A program made the translations under genes and the position numbers. From contig NW_023604295.1 of NCBI RefSeq assembly GCF_014898055.3, positions 66,427,730 through 66,491,729 of the forward strand: a DNA stretch of 64,000 nucleotides, given 5' to 3'. Below, in pieces: positions 1-12,310 of the stretch. Source of the stretch: Talpa occidentalis (taxonomy: Eukaryota; Chordata; Mammalia; Eulipotyphla; Talpidae). Each line of letters begins with the position of its first letter. Positions within the stretch are counted from its first letter, which is position 1. Below the pieces are notes generated by a model, which was not told the DNA's origin, did not search any database, and was given only the letters and a program-made list of their open reading frames with translations.

Positions 1-1829
1 GATGGAGAAAATGTTATGGAAACCAAAATGTCCTGTAACTATTTAACTTCTTAATTTATTTTTTAATGTTTGATTATTTAATGTTTGCTATAGACAACAA
101 TTTTTAATATCCCCTGAAATATTTAACCTTTGTAAAAATCAAGGACTAGGGAATCCAGGCCAAAGGACCTGGGAATGTTTTCTGATTATTTGTAGCTATT
201 TTACTGAATGAGCACTGCACTAGATGTAGTACAAGCAAAGAATAAAATAATGTTACATTTCCCCACCATATCCTGTTTGACTCTTTTGAAGATTTTTTCA
301 ATAACTGCAGTCCAATCCAATAGAGCTAGGCTTTCAGGTAACACCTACTCTGGTCCAAACCAGAGATGCTCTCTTTTTAGGGGCCCTTCAGGAATCCAGG
401 CAGTCTTCTGGAGCATGGGTACCAAGCAAGCTTCCGCTAACAGACTAACTTAGCTCAGAGGTAAATTCATAAGCCCATCAGCCGGGCAGTCATGGCTCAG
501 CCCACACAGCCTCTTTCTCCTGTGTAGTTACAAAGGGCCAGTTCCAGCCAGAGTTCTCTGATTTAAATTTGTTGGCAAGAGTCACACACTATCTACCTAA
601 GAGTTAAAGGAAACAGTTTTTTTTTTTTGAGGGGTTGGCTTAGAGGTCCCCTTCTCTGTTTACATGGAAGCAGAGGGAAAGAGCCTCTTGCTCCAGGCAT
701 GCCCTTCACTTTCTGGAAGAATTCCTCAGTCTTACCTATCCAACTTCATCTTGAAGATAAAGCATCTCTAATGCAGCCTGGTACAATATCCTGCAAAGGT
801 GGCCTCACACCTCACTCCAAGCTACTTCTCCAAATTCTGGAGTTTGAGGGTGTCTGTGAACCCACTCGTCTGAGGCTATGCAGCTCTTGTGTTTCTTCTC
901 TTAGCCTCATCCCAGAGGCCACAGACTGCTAATATCTTCATTTCTGCCTCCTCAGAAACTCTGATGTGAACCTTGCCATTAACCAAAGAATGCCTGCTTT
1001 CGCACTGTGACAGTGTTCTTCAGGGGAGTCGATACTTTGTATGCGCATCACTTAGATAATTCTGAATTCAACCTGGCAAGTTTCTCCTTTCTCTAGCTTT
1101 CTCTTCTGGCCCCCAAGACCAAAGTGACCACAGAAATGAAAATTTCTTCTCATCTAAGAATGAAGATTTCATGATTTATGGGGAAAGGGACAGGCAGATG
1201 GGAACTCCTGCTGCATGGGGTGACCTGAGATCTTTTTAAATATTTTTAAGTAAGTGTGTGCTAATGAACTCTGAACTCTTTCATTCAAAATTAGACATAA
1301 GATTTTCAGGACAAATGGAATCATGAAGACAACAGAAAGGGAAATGCAGAGTAAAATGACAAGTCTTTCAGAAAGTTGTGAACAGAAAGGACAGAAATGT
1401 AGCAGCAGAAAAACCTACTGTCATAGTTAAAACCAAACAAACGTGAACCACAGTAATTACAGAGCTATCCAGATTTCAGCTAAGCAACACCACCCTTTGA
1501 TATTTAGATAAAATTAGCCAAACCATTATCCCAAGTCCTGTGGGAAGTCCTGACCCGATACATCCAGGGATTAAAATTCTCGTGGTCATTTCTGACAGAC
1601 ATTTCTACTTCTGTGAAACTCAGATAGCTTCTCCCACAAGGCTTTGTTTTTGAAGCAGTTTTTATTGAAAATTTAGAAAAATCAAGATAGTTTTTATCTC
1701 AGCAAGGCATACCACTTAAAATTGATCTTAGATATTTCTGTTACAGCCTGTGGCTGTTTCAGTGATCACTTTCTGCACTTGCCTCAAACTCCTGATATAA
1801 TTTTCTCTTTGTTCTCTTTTCTCTCACAA
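1..1829. other. Unassigned sequence, no gene recognised
   Basis: This stretch holds no recognised repeat or exon. Positions 340-1000 are less AT-rich and carry two short open frames without recognisable domains, which I treat as chance. It could include an old LTR or DNA-transposon relic that I cannot identify by eye. Confidence 0.4.
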
Positions 1830-2244
1830 AAGATAACCACATTTTAATCCCTGGAACCTATGAATGTTACCTCTTAAATGGGAAAGAGGGGAGGAAGGAG
1901 ATGCTTAACTTAAGACTCTTAAAATAGGGGATGTATTCTGCCTGGGTGGGCCTGTAAGAGGGAGGCAGAAGATGATGCTATAGGTAGACACACTGAGGAA
2001 AAGGTGACAGAGGGAGATTTAAAGGTGCTGACCTTGACAACTGGGGTGATGCTACCACAAGCCAAGGAGTGCCAGCAGCTGGAAGAGGCAAGGAGCAGGT
2101 TCTACCCTTGAGCCTGTGAGGGCGCGTAGCCTGCCAACATCTTGATTTAGCACAGTGACACTGATTTTTTGTCTTCTGGTTTCCAGAATCATGAAGAAAT
2201 CAATTTCCATTACTTTCTGCCTCAGGTTATGGAAACTAATACAC
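1830..2244 (+). repeat. MaLR/MLT1-type LTR relic
   Basis: The text follows the 3' part of the mammalian MaLR LTR pattern: a GTGGGCCTGTAAGAGGGAGGC-like block, then CCACAAGCCAAGGAGTGCCAGCAGC, a CCTGCCAACATCTTGATTT block, TTCCAGAATC, and an end in AACTAATACA. It is strongly diverged and has small insertions, as expected of an ancient copy. The exact subfamily is uncertain. No internal retroviral coding sequence is attached. Confidence 0.5.
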
Positions 2245-2326
2245 ACTCACTCCTCTCTCACACTCTATTCTTAGTTTTATTTTCCCTCTGGCTTCTCTTT
2301 GTTCTCTCTGTAGAATATTCTCTTGT

Positions 2327-2591
2327 GTGTGTGTGTTTTTTTTAAAGATTTTATTTATTTATTTATACAAGCACTGGGTACAGTCAGAAGTGCGGGAGGG
2401 TGAGAGAATTCACCAGAGCCAGAGGGGAGAGCAGAGCAGGCAGACTAACAAAGTACACTGCTGAGGGGAGCAGTGGGTGGCAGGAGAGGTCTGCGAGCCA
2501 TGTGGGACCCTCACCCAGCGGCCGGGGATTAAACCAGCACTGCAGAAGCTTTGCAGCCCAGCGCTCAACCACTGCACCACCAGGGAGGCCT
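2327..2591 (-). mobile_element. tRNA-derived SINE, type B
   Basis: A complete SINE in reverse orientation, from the A-rich tail (seen as T and TTTA runs) to the tRNA-like head ending GCACCACCAGGGAGGCC. It carries the type B tail box (ACTGGGTACAGTCAGAAG read in reverse). A 14-bp target-site duplication GAATATTCTYTTGT flanks it at 2313-2326 and 2592-2605, with one mismatch. Confidence 0.93.
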
Positions 2592-2605
2592 GAATATTCT
2601 TTTGT

Positions 2606-5600
2606 TTTAAGGGTGTTCACCTGGGCTGACCTACATAAAAGTCAGGATGTAGTGCAGGAGAGTCTGCCCACAAGGAGCTGGGTAAAAATGCAACCCAAAG
2701 TTTCCAGTAACCAGTTCTGAGTGTAAGGCTAGATTGCATTTTTAAATTTAGTTTTCCTGCATAAACATTGCTACCCTCACTTGATTCTGGGTGAGATGGT
2801 AGTAAAGGAAGTCTCAGGAAAATAATGGTTTGCTTTTTTAGTCACAGCACATATAAGGATTGGAAGTCAGGATAAAATTTCCTACAGATACAGATGCAGA
2901 CTTTGTAAAATGCTTTGAAGAAACTTTTACATTGAATGTAAAAGTCAAGCATTCAAAACATTTAATGGTCACAATAGCATATTCCTCCATCACAGGGGGA
3001 TTAGATCAGATCTATGCTCACAACATATAGTTTAAAATTAGTATAATCTGTAATTGTTTGAGTCATTTATATATTTCTATAATACTTATGTTGTGGAGTT
3101 CCTCTGAGTGTGATTCCCAGATGCCAAGGAGACATTGTTAAACGTTTGCATAGACTCCTGAAAATTTGTGTCCTTAACAAACCAAATTTGAAAGCACTAA
3201 TAATCGGAATGTCACTTAAGTATTTCCAATTTGCTCCATATCTCAGTGCAATACTCCTGAGGAATATTCTCCACAACAGGCTGATTGAAAGGGATGGTTG
3301 AGTCTCTTTATGTGGTGCAGACACCCAGGTGAAGTTGGGTCTCTCTGATTAATCTATCTTGATTCTACCCAGTGTTAGAGAAAAAGAAGCTTGAGCTTAA
3401 GTTTAAGCCATAGTAAGAGACATCCAAAAATCACTCAAATAGAACTGAAGTGTTTAAGTGCTTGAACACGCTAGACCTAAAATAAACTAGTCTGGGCATG
3501 TTCCAAACTGCCTCTGCTCTTGATATTTTTTCCTTTTCTTTGAAAAATATCAGATTAAAGACCACTGCTTTTAGTTATCTAGATAATTCTGAAATTCCTG
3601 AGGTGTGGAGTAGGACAGACAGTAGTCTATAAGATAAGTAGGTCTGGAACCTCACCGGGGGCAAAGGAACACAGCTTTTTACTTCTGAGTTGATGGGTCA
3701 CTTTTCAGACTAAATTTCTAAAACATATCCTGATATTTCTTTTTCTTTTTCTCTGAATCATGTACGTTTTAAACAGACAAATTATTGGCTCCTTTTTCTT
3801 TTTCTGAATAGGGCATATTTTTTAATGATGATCTGTTAAAGCTTGGTAAGGCAAAATTACCCAGGGTTTATTTTCAAGCTCATCATACTAAAACAAATCT
3901 GTTTTTATTATTTTTAATTGAGAACTTTATTATGTGCCATATGTATTTGGAATTTTAATGGGTTTTCTAATTTTCACAATATGTGGAAATAATACACAGG
4001 TAAATAATATTTATTAATGATAAATACTAGTTCTGTAATAGTAGATGTTTTGTAAACTACTCTATTTGAAGAAGAATGGACTGTCCTATCACTAAGAATC
4101 ATCATAAAATTATTAATATAAAATTTTTTCATCACTGTTTACCTGAAATAAAAATTATTTAAATTGAAGGGATCAATTAGCTTTCAAAATCAAAGTACAT
4201 CATCTCCCATCTTCCCTGGGCAGGAGAACAACCGCTGTTTAAAAGAACCTAAGAGTTTCTTTTCCTAAAAGAACTAACCCTCTTCCTTCACTGAGGTTTT
4301 TATTGCACTGGAGGATAAATCACGCACCAATGGCATGTTTTTATGGCAACCTTCATGTCAGAGAAGCCTTGTTTTGCTTATCATGAGATGTTCAGGAAAT
4401 TAACACTCTGCTGCTCTGAAAAGGTCCTCAGACAGCCCAGATTGAAGAACAGATTGCCTCGGCAATTCCTTCATCCTTTTGTCACACCTTAATAATTATG
4501 CACAATAAGTACCAAAATGCCTCCTATTGTGCGCTGCTCATGAGTACGGTAGCACAGAGGAAGCCGATGTGAGCACAATGGATCAGGAGTATTAACTAGA
4601 TCCCATCTTTTATCAGGTCCTGTGTACGAGTAGGTGACTTGAAATGAAAGAGCAGCACTCGAGAGGAGCACTTGAAAAACTGTTCCCATCTTGATTACTG
4701 AAAAGAAAAAAATGTGATGCATCCTAACTGGAGACTTTACATACATTTCCATTGTATAAACATCAACAAATGACTTACAATAATCTCTAAGCTGAAAGAG
4801 AACACCGAAAGATTGCCTCTTTCTTTTCCTTCCTATCATAATAAAGCATTAAAAATATAATTTGCTCAGAACAAAAGTAGAAAGATAAATTTTAAATAGT
4901 AAGTTGATACTTCAATACATTTCTCCAGTAAGTGAGTGCAAAAAATAAAATATAAGAAGCTTCTTTATTACACAATTGAGGCTAAATATTGGAAAGTGAA
5001 AGCAGGCAATCTTAAATGGTACTGGTATTTATTCTGATAAAGTCTATATATTGAAGCAGCATTTTTTAGTTCCCAAACCCTATCTCTTTAATTTGCAAAT
5101 TTTGTAGCCATTTCTTGAAGTTATACAGTAACTACTGATTAAAATAGCATGCATGATACTGGAGTTCTGACTATCATAGTAATTGGTAACACAAAACTCC
5201 TCATTGCTGAGATAATTATTCAGAATAATTGGTATGCCAAGTTTCCCTTTAAAAATTAAAATCATTTTTAGTTTGACAATGTATTCATTTAGCACTTTTT
5301 TTTTCTTTAAATGAATTCAGTGCCTCATAAAAGTGCTGGATTGACAGACTTTTGGAGAAGAGGCTTTTGTTTATCCCTCAAATGAGGACAGCCTGGGCAG
5401 CAGCAGGGGAAGCTTCCACTTTTAGGCAGGTGGAACTCTCAAAAAAGAAAATTCACACTCCTGTCAATACCATTTAAAGTTCTCACTTACACCAGTTTCA
5501 CATGAAATAAAGCATTTTGTGGTTGTGACTCACATCTCACTCTCCTTCCCATGCTTCACTGAAGTTTTCCAGCCAATTCTGGAATTAATATAAATCGGCC

Positions 5601-6560
5601 TGTGTCACTGGTTCAGGGTGAAAGCTGCACAACTAATACCACCAGGTCCAAGCTCCAATGATGGATCATTTTTTATCTGTGAAATTCATCCCCAGACTGA
5701 CTGGAGATGGATTAAAATAACTGGAGACAGGAGGTGGCCAACAGGAATCTGGTTTGTTTCATGTGTGTGGACATAACAGCTACGTGTTCAATTCACTGAC
5801 AGCATTGAGCCTTAAAGTTAGATACTTTTCAGTTGAAGTTCCTGTCCGGGGTGAGCAGCACTTCCTTCTGGCTAACATTAACTCTGGCCTCACTAGGCAA
5901 AGCCAAAGTGTTTCATGCAGGGTCTCTGTGACATCTTGATTTTGAGATTATTTCTGAAATAAAAATATTAGAGAATGCAAAGTCATTGTTTTATCATATC
6001 TATCTGTCCATAAATTACTATTAGTAAAAATTCTTGAGTACATTAATTAAATGATTGAATTTGGTAACAGATTTTTTTGGTAGTTCAGCTGTTTGAGCCT
6101 CAAAAATATCCCATATACATTTTCATGTGGGAGAAAACTAAAAAGTCAATATGAAAATGTAAAAACAGATGTTTTTGAGAATATTTACACATATTAAAAA
6201 TTAGCAATAAATTAATTTAAAAGTCTGATAAATTTCCATAGACTTTTAGTAAATCATTAATTTCTGAAAGTACGAGGCAGTATATTAAGTGTAGTTATTG
6301 TATACTAATTCTCCAGATAGAAAGTATCATAAAAATGACTATGTCTATTCCTACTGTGAATGGTTTAGCATGGGATCTGTTCTAGTTTTTGAAGTACTTG
6401 AGTGTCTTAATTAAATAATATTATTTATACTGTTAACTCTCCAGGATTTGAGAGTGATCAGCTATAACATAATGAACACATAGGTTATGGATATTGATTT
6501 GGATGGCTTGATTTGTTACTTACTGAACAATTCTTTCATCACTCACATTTATTTTCCATT
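2606..6560. other. AT-rich unassigned sequence
   Basis: About 4 kb of mostly unique AT-rich DNA with no supported exon, RNA gene or mobile element. A less AT-rich patch at 5530-5940 has short open frames on the plus strand but no splice-site pairs or domains that I would defend. Confidence 0.4.
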
Positions 6561-6605
6561 TATGTTGCTAAATCATATGGTAATGCTATTTTTAATTTTT
6601 TGAGG

Positions 6606-6872
6606 TTTTTTTAAAAAGATTTATTTATTTATAAAAGAACAGGGGTGCAGGCCAGAGGCATGGGAGGGTGAGAGAATTAACCAGAGAAAGATCGTGGAGT
6701 AGAACAGGCAGATGGACCGAAAACACTGCTGAGGGGAGCAGCAGGCACGACAGAAGAGGTCTGCCACACCATGTGGGTATCTTCCCGACCAGCCAGGAAT
6801 CAAACCCGTGCTACAGAGGCTGCAGACAGCTTCACAGCGCTGTGCTCAAACCACTGTGCCACTAGGGAGGCC
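6606..6872 (-). mobile_element. tRNA-derived SINE, type A
   Basis: A complete reverse-oriented SINE with the type A body (GGGGTGCAGGCCAGAGGC). The 20-bp target-site duplication CTATTTTTAATTTTTTGAGG is present at 6586-6605 and, with one extra T, at 6873-6893. The duplicated bases are L1 sequence, so the SINE landed inside the older L1. Confidence 0.93.
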
Positions 6873-7107
6873 CTATTTTTAATTTTTTTGAGGAACCTAC
6901 ATACTGTTTGGTATATAACCCAAAATATTAAAAGTATGATCTTGAAGAGATATTTGCATATACATGTTCGCTGCAACATTTTCACAATAGACAAGCAGTG
7001 TAAGTAACCCAAATATCCACCTACAGATTAATAAAGAAGATATAACATATATGTATAAATACATACATACAATGGATAGTATTCAGCCTTAAAAAATAGA
7101 TCCTGTA

Positions 7108-7384
7108 GGGCCTCCCCGGTGGCGCAGCGGTTGAGCGCTGTGTTGCGAAGCTGCCCGCAGCCTCTGCAGTGCCGGTTTGATCCCCGGCTTCTCCCCGGCC
7201 ACCGAGGAGGGTCCCACATGGCGTGCTGACCTCTCCTGCCGCCCGCTGCTCCCCTCAGCAGTGTGCTTCGGTCCTTCTGCCTGCTCTGCTCCCCGCTCTG
7301 GCTCTGGTGAATTCTTTCACCCTCCTGCGCTTCTGACTGTACCCAGTGCTTGTATAAATAAATAAAAATAAATTAAAAAAAAAA
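7108..7384 (+). mobile_element. tRNA-derived SINE, type B
   Basis: A complete forward copy from GGGCCTCCCCGGTGGCGCAG to the AAATAAATAAA tail. It keeps A-box-like (TGGCGCAGCGG) and B-box-like (GGTTTGATCCC) RNA polymerase III promoter motifs. The perfect duplication AGATCCTGT at 7098-7106 and 7384-7392 fits a relatively young insertion into the old L1. Confidence 0.94.
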
Positions 7385-8109
7385 GATCCTGTTACATGTA
7401 ATATATGGATAAACTCAAGGACATTATGCTAAGCAAAATAAGCCAGTAACAAAAGGACAAATTTTGTGTGATTTATAGATGAGGTATCTAAAATAGCCAA
7501 AATCACAGAAACAGAAAGTAGAAAGGCAATTACTAAGGGAAAGAGGAAAGAAGAAATTAAGTGTTACATGTATAGAATTTCAGTTTTGCAAGATGAAACT
7601 CTTCTAGAGATCTATTTTGCAATTATATAAATGTACTTAACATTACTGAATAGAGAATTTACCATTCAAAATGGTAAATTTAATGTTATGCATTTGTAAC
7701 CACAATTAAAGTAAAATAATAATCATTAAAAATTATTTGTCAGTTTTATATTCCAGGATTCATTCTTAAATGTAAATCCTTATACTTCATCTTATACTGT
7801 TTATCTGGCCAGTTCTGATTATGATAATTTATCTGCCCTTGAAACTTTTCTCTTTTCCTAGATGTGAAAACTTCACAAAAAAATACTTGTGCTCATTATT
7901 GCCTAGAGTCTAAAATTTTTTTCAAGAAAAATTCTGCTGAAATGTACACTTACTACTCCCCAATAATAAAAATTTCACTTATCCACTCTCTGGGTTTCTT
8001 ATTTTATGCTTTGTCTGGTCCTTGGCACCTGGGAATGACTCTACCCACATAGCAATACATGTTGTCTGTTCCTGTATTTCACTGATAAACCCTTACTAAG
8101 TTTAGCTGC

Positions 8110-8530
8110 ACTTCTTCGTAGAGCTTTCAACAGTTTTATTGAGTTATTCAAATATCATACAATTCACCCTTTTCAATGGGCTTTAATATATTAAGAGGTA
8201 TGTAATCATCATTTAATTTTAGAACATTGTCATTATCCTGCAAAGAAAATTGTTTTGTATTGTCAGTCATTTACAATCTCTGTCCTTATCCTATTCCTCA
8301 ACCTTAAACACCACAAACCCAAAATACACTCTCAGTCTCTATAGGTTTGTCTATTCTATACATTTCATGTATATGGCATGATGTAATATGAGATTATTTG
8401 TGACTGATTTATTTTAGTTAGCAAATTATTTTGAAGGGTCATCAACGTTTTTGCAGGTATCAGTACTCCAAAGAGTTGTGTGACAAACACCACAATCTAA
8501 TTGCAAAATATGCTCATTAACCAAAAGAAA
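8110..8530 (-). mobile_element. Old L1 3' UTR fragment, minus strand
   Basis: The plus strand reads as the reverse of an old mammalian L1 3' end: CAATTCACCCTTTTCAATGGG, then TTTTAGAACATTGTCATTATCC, and a diverged block like TGGCATGATGTAATATGAG. It has no coding capacity. It probably belongs to the same rearranged element as 8590-10450. Confidence 0.65.
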
Positions 8531-8667
8531 CTGTATATAGATCAGTCATCAGTCTCAATTCCTGAGCTCTACTCCAGGCCCTGGTAATTTTATTAATTGA
8601 GTTTTTGCATGTTAAAACAACCTTGCATTCCTAGGATAAATCTCACTTGACTATAGCATATAATCCT

Positions 8668-8791
8668 TTATTTATGCATGAAAGAACTGGGGTGTAAGCT
8701 AGAGGTGTGTAGGAAGTGAGAGGACACCAGAAACAGAGTGGGGAACAGAACAGGTGAATTTACTGAAATACACTGCTAAAGGGGGGCAGCT
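8668..8791 (-). mobile_element. SINE 3' half, 5'-truncated, minus strand
   Basis: Only the tail-proximal half of a type A SINE is present, in reverse orientation, ending abruptly at about 8791 where L1 sequence resumes (GCTGGATTTTGTCTGC). No target-site duplication is visible. It is nearly identical, inverted, to the matching half of the SINE at 9306-9571, including several otherwise unusual bases. Confidence 0.85.
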
Positions 8792-9305
8792 GGATTTTGT
8801 CTGCTATTATTTTGTTAAGAATTTTTGCATCTATTTTCAAAAGAGATATTAATATATAATTTTCTATTTTCTTTGTTATATCTTTATCCAGTATTCATCT
8901 CAGGATAATATTGATCTCAGCATGAATTTGGGAAAGATGTGAAAAGCAGAATGCAATTATACTGTCCTTTATGATAACCTACATAATTATATCTATCAGC
9001 ATTGTTTTTTTCATTTGTTTATTTGATTGTTTGTGTTTTGAATTACTATCCAATATTATCTGCTTTCAGACTGAATTGTTTCTTTAGTATTTCTTAGGTA
9101 TGTCTGTTAGGAAGATATTCTAATTTTTAAAAACATATTTGGTATATTTCCTTTTCATCTTCATTTTTGAGAATGATTTTTGGAAAGTTTTGCTGATTAT
9201 ACTATTTTAAGTTTACAAGCTTATTTTTCTTTCAGCATTTTGAATATGTTATACCACTCTCTCTCTCCTGACCTCCATTGTTTCTCATAAGTAGTCAACT
9301 GTTAT

Positions 9306-9571
9306 GGGCCTCCCTGGTGGCATAGGGGTTAAGTCTCAGCGCTATCCAGCTATCACTGCTGTGGCCTGAGTTCAGTCCCTGGCCAGGGAGGTGACCCACA
9401 TGGCATAGTAGACCTCTCCTGTCTCGCCCTCTGCCCCCTTTAGCAGTGTATTTCAGTAAATTCACATGTTCTGCTCCCCACTCTGTTTCTGGTGTCTTCT
9501 CACTTCCCACACACCTCTAGCTTACACCCCAGTTCTTTCATGCATAAATAAATAAATCTTTAAAAAAATGA
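9306..9571 (+). mobile_element. tRNA-derived SINE, type A variant
   Basis: A complete forward SINE with diagnostic differences from other copies here: AGCTTACACCCCAGTTC instead of GGCCTGTACCCCAGCTC, and TTTCATGCAT instead of TTGTATGCAT. The duplication AGTCARCTGTTAT flanks it at 9293-9305 and 9572-9584 with one mismatch. Confidence 0.93.
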
Positions 9572-10862
9572 AGTCAGCTGTTATTTGGTGTTCCTTTGTA
9601 TGTGCCAAGTCATTTTTAATCTTTGCTTTCAAGACTTTTTCTTTGTCCTTCATTTTCAAAATTATTTTATGCATATATTGGTTCACTTCATTTATCTCAT
9701 ATTTCTCTGATGCTATATTCATTTTTCCTTGTTCTTCATATTTCACAATACTTAACAATCTGTCTTCAAATTAATTTTTTTTTTCCTGCCAGCTTGAAAC
9801 TATTTATTGAGCCTCTCCAGCAGGCTATTCATTTTGGGTATAGTACCTTTAATTGCAGAATTTTAATTTGGTCCTCTTTTAAAAACACTTTTTATCATTT
9901 AATTGAATTAATTACTTGATGAGACATTGCTTTCATGGCTTTCTTTATTTAAGCAAGGTTACCTTTATATCTTGGAACATGCTTATAATAGCTGATTTGA
10001 AGTATTTGTCTGCTAAGTGCATCATCTGTGTACTCTCAAAGACAATATCTCTTGCCTCATTTTTGTTTTGTGAATTCATCATACTTTTCTGTTTATTAAA
10101 ATTATACATTTTAAATAGTGTAGCAACTCTCAATTCTGAGTCTTCCATCCCCTGGATCTTATTGTTTGCTTGTTAATTTGTTAGTAACTTAGCTGGACTA
10201 GTTCAGAGAAATCTATTTCTCTAAAAGTGTGTAACTGCTGATGTTGCTCTTCAGAGGTTACAGTCTTGTGTGTATGCAGAGCATGCCCTTGAACTGTGGT
10301 CTGTGCTCTTTGACTATCTCTGTCCACGATCTCCTTGTTAATCTTTGAATAGTCAATCTCTAGTGATATCTCCCTTAGTTGCTATCTGCTAATTTCTAGT
10401 TGACTGACATACTGCTTTCAAACGCTTTCTAGAGCAGTTTTTTTCAGTCTTATCCAAATAAAGCACAGTCATCCTATTTAAAGAGGGTAGGTCTAAAAAC
10501 TTCTTTCAGGTTAGTCTTCAAAATTTTCTTTGACTCAAGGATGACTCTTCTTATTCAATTATTTCCTTCATTCTTTCTGTTAAACTTTTATCTAGTCTAC
10601 TTGTTACTGTCATGACAGTCTCCTCTTAATTGCTCAGCACAAAGATCTTCACTGATTTTAATCTGCCTGTGGACATAAATGATCCTACTGTGTTTTTAAT
10701 GAATGCTATCCCTTCATAAAGAATTATAGCATTTTCTGTTTTTTCTTTATCCTATCACTGGGCACTGGGCACTACAGTCACACTTAATATGTGACTCTAA
10801 TATGTGTAACCTCCACCTTATGTGCAAATTGGCCTAGGGGAATATTGGGCCTAAATATTCTT

Positions 10863-11136
10863 TTTCTTTCAAGATTTATTTATGCACACAAGAACTGGGG
10901 TACAGGCCAGCAATGCGGGAGGGTAAGAGGATTCACCAGAGACTGAGTGGGGAACAGAACAGGCAGATTGACTGAAATACACTGCTGAGAGGAGCAGCGG
11001 GTGAGACAGGAGAGGTCTGCTGTGTCATGTGCGTAGCTCCCTGACCGGGAATCAAACTCATGCTGCAGTGGCTGCGGATAGCTTCGTAGGTTGTGTCTTC
11101 GTAGGTTTACCCCTTGCACCACCAGGGAGGCCCAGA
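10863..11136 (-). mobile_element. tRNA-derived SINE, type A
   Basis: A complete reverse copy with the GGGGTACAGGCCAGCAATGC tail box and a head ending CACCAGGGAGGCCC. The duplication CCTAAATATTCTT occurs at 10850-10862 and 11137-11149. The tRNA-like head carries a small local repeat (CTTCGTAGGTT, near 11082-11107). Confidence 0.92.
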
Positions 11137-11149
11137 CCTAAATATTCTT

Positions 11150-12139
11150 GACCAGATTTTCCTGGGTTAGAATTTCCACACTACAAGTGTTGGCTGCATG
11201 GAAAATGGGAACTCCAAACTTGACCTTGTTTGTCTAGAATAGAGATTCTGCAAGTTGGAGTTGAAGAGAGAAGATGAATTATGCTTAAGCCTGTTCTTTT
11301 CAGGGAAAAGTCTTAACCTTAAACTAGGAACTGGAAGAAGAATGAGTCCCATCTTCTTGGTTTTACCTGCACGGAGTAGAGCTTTAGTCACATTAAACTG
11401 GGAAAGAAGAAGAAACAGATTGTAGAATGAAATAGCACAGAATAAAATTGCATAGATTTTCTTGAATAAATGTCCCTTTGTTATTTGTAAATTTTCAGAG
11501 GAAAGAAAATTTTTAGATATCTAAAAGAGTGGTTTTTTTATTTTTTATTTTTCATGCATCATGGTAGTTTTACTGAGAAGAGAATCCAAAGCAATCCTCA
11601 CAGCACCATTACACAAGAGTATCTTCCCCTTTATATATTTTTGCAGCCTGGTGAATTTTTCTTATATTATTTATATATTTTCCAGCTCTTCCACTATAGT
11701 TTTCATAGAGGGCAGTTTATATGCCTCTGAGTTTTCACAGTGGTTTCAGTAGCTTTTTGCTAAATAAATACACCATAGTCTGCACATATAATGATCTAGA
11801 TAAATCATTTCCATTCAATATATGGTATTTCCATTCAATATATGGTATTTCCCTCCACCTATTATCCATGCCCTGTGAACTATGTCTGTTTTCCACATCT
11901 TGTCTACTCTGACATATTTCATAATTCATGAGAGTTCATGATCAGAATAATGATTCTTAAATTGACTCTATATCCCCACTTAGCCCTGTAACACTTCCTT
12001 GCATTCTCTATAAGATGCTTAATTATGCTGATGTATGGTGACCTAAATTCCCAAAATACAGATCTGACGATATCATTGCACAAAAACAGGAATAGATTTA
12101 CTGTGCATTTCAAGCAATATTTCCAATTATATATATAAT
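11150..12139. other. Unassigned sequence with a short tandem duplication
   Basis: No gene is supported here. The only structure I see is the 20-bp tandem duplication at 11807-11852, listed separately. Confidence 0.45.
11807..11852 (+). repeat. 20-bp tandem duplication
   Basis: The unit ATTTCCATTCAATATATGGT occurs twice in perfect tandem (11807-11826 and 11827-11846), followed by the first six bases of a third unit. Perfect identity suggests a recent duplication or a variable-number tandem repeat. Confidence 0.9.
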
Positions 12140-12310
12140 TGCTGAGCACCTATTATGTGTTTAATACTTTGTTAAATTCTGCATATGTGTTTTTACATTT
12201 AATTTACAGTCTCTGCCAGCTGGATATTGAAAGTAGTTATATAAATGAAGAAAATAAATAACTTGCTCAATATCACACAGTTGAATTATATATTCTGAAC
12301 GGGAACTATG
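12140..12310 (-). repeat. MIR element, minus strand
   Basis: A GCTGAGCACCTATTATGTG block, then TTTACATTTAATTTACAGTC, and AAATAACTTGCTCAATATCACACAG match the reverse of the ancient mammalian MIR SINE core and flanks. The copy is heavily diverged, as normal for MIR. Confidence 0.65.

Larger units (their letters stand above)
6561..7735 (+). mobile_element. Old L1 3' end, plus strand, interrupted by two SINEs
   Basis: Sequence around AATCATATGGTAATGCTATTT, AGGAACCTACATACTG, CCAAATATCCACCTACAG and GGATAGTATTCAGCCTT matches the 3' end of mammalian L1 ORF2, followed by an old-type 3' UTR with an AAATGGTAAATTTAATGTTATG block near 7670. Stop codons and indels fill the frame, so it is inactive. Two SINEs split it (6606-6872 and 7108-7384), showing that the L1 is older than both. 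Confidence 0.8.
8590..10450 (-). mobile_element. Rearranged old L1, minus strand
   Basis: Positions 8600-8670 and 8790-8930 read in reverse as the L1 ORF2 reverse-transcriptase region (AACCTTGCATTCCTAGGATAA; TTTTGTTAAGAATTTTTGCATC). Positions 9000-9760 resemble the ORF1 and ORF1-proximal region (TTTCTTTCAGCATTTTGAATATG). Positions 10080-10250 resemble an L1 5' UTR (TTAAATAGTGTAGCAACTC). The order fits a minus-strand element with internal deletions. It hosts the inverted SINE pieces at 8668-8791 and 9306-9571. Confidence 0.7.

Noticed and set aside
2400..2720. Open frames of 60-106 codons over SINEs (here and at 7177, 13914, 38419, 38880, 51936 and elsewhere)
   Set aside because: They are translations of SINE bodies, which share the same non-coding sequence and recur with each copy.
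7100..7384. tRNA gene in the SINE head
   Set aside because: A- and B-box-like motifs are present, but the remaining sequence is SINE body and no cloverleaf of a functional tRNA can be assigned.
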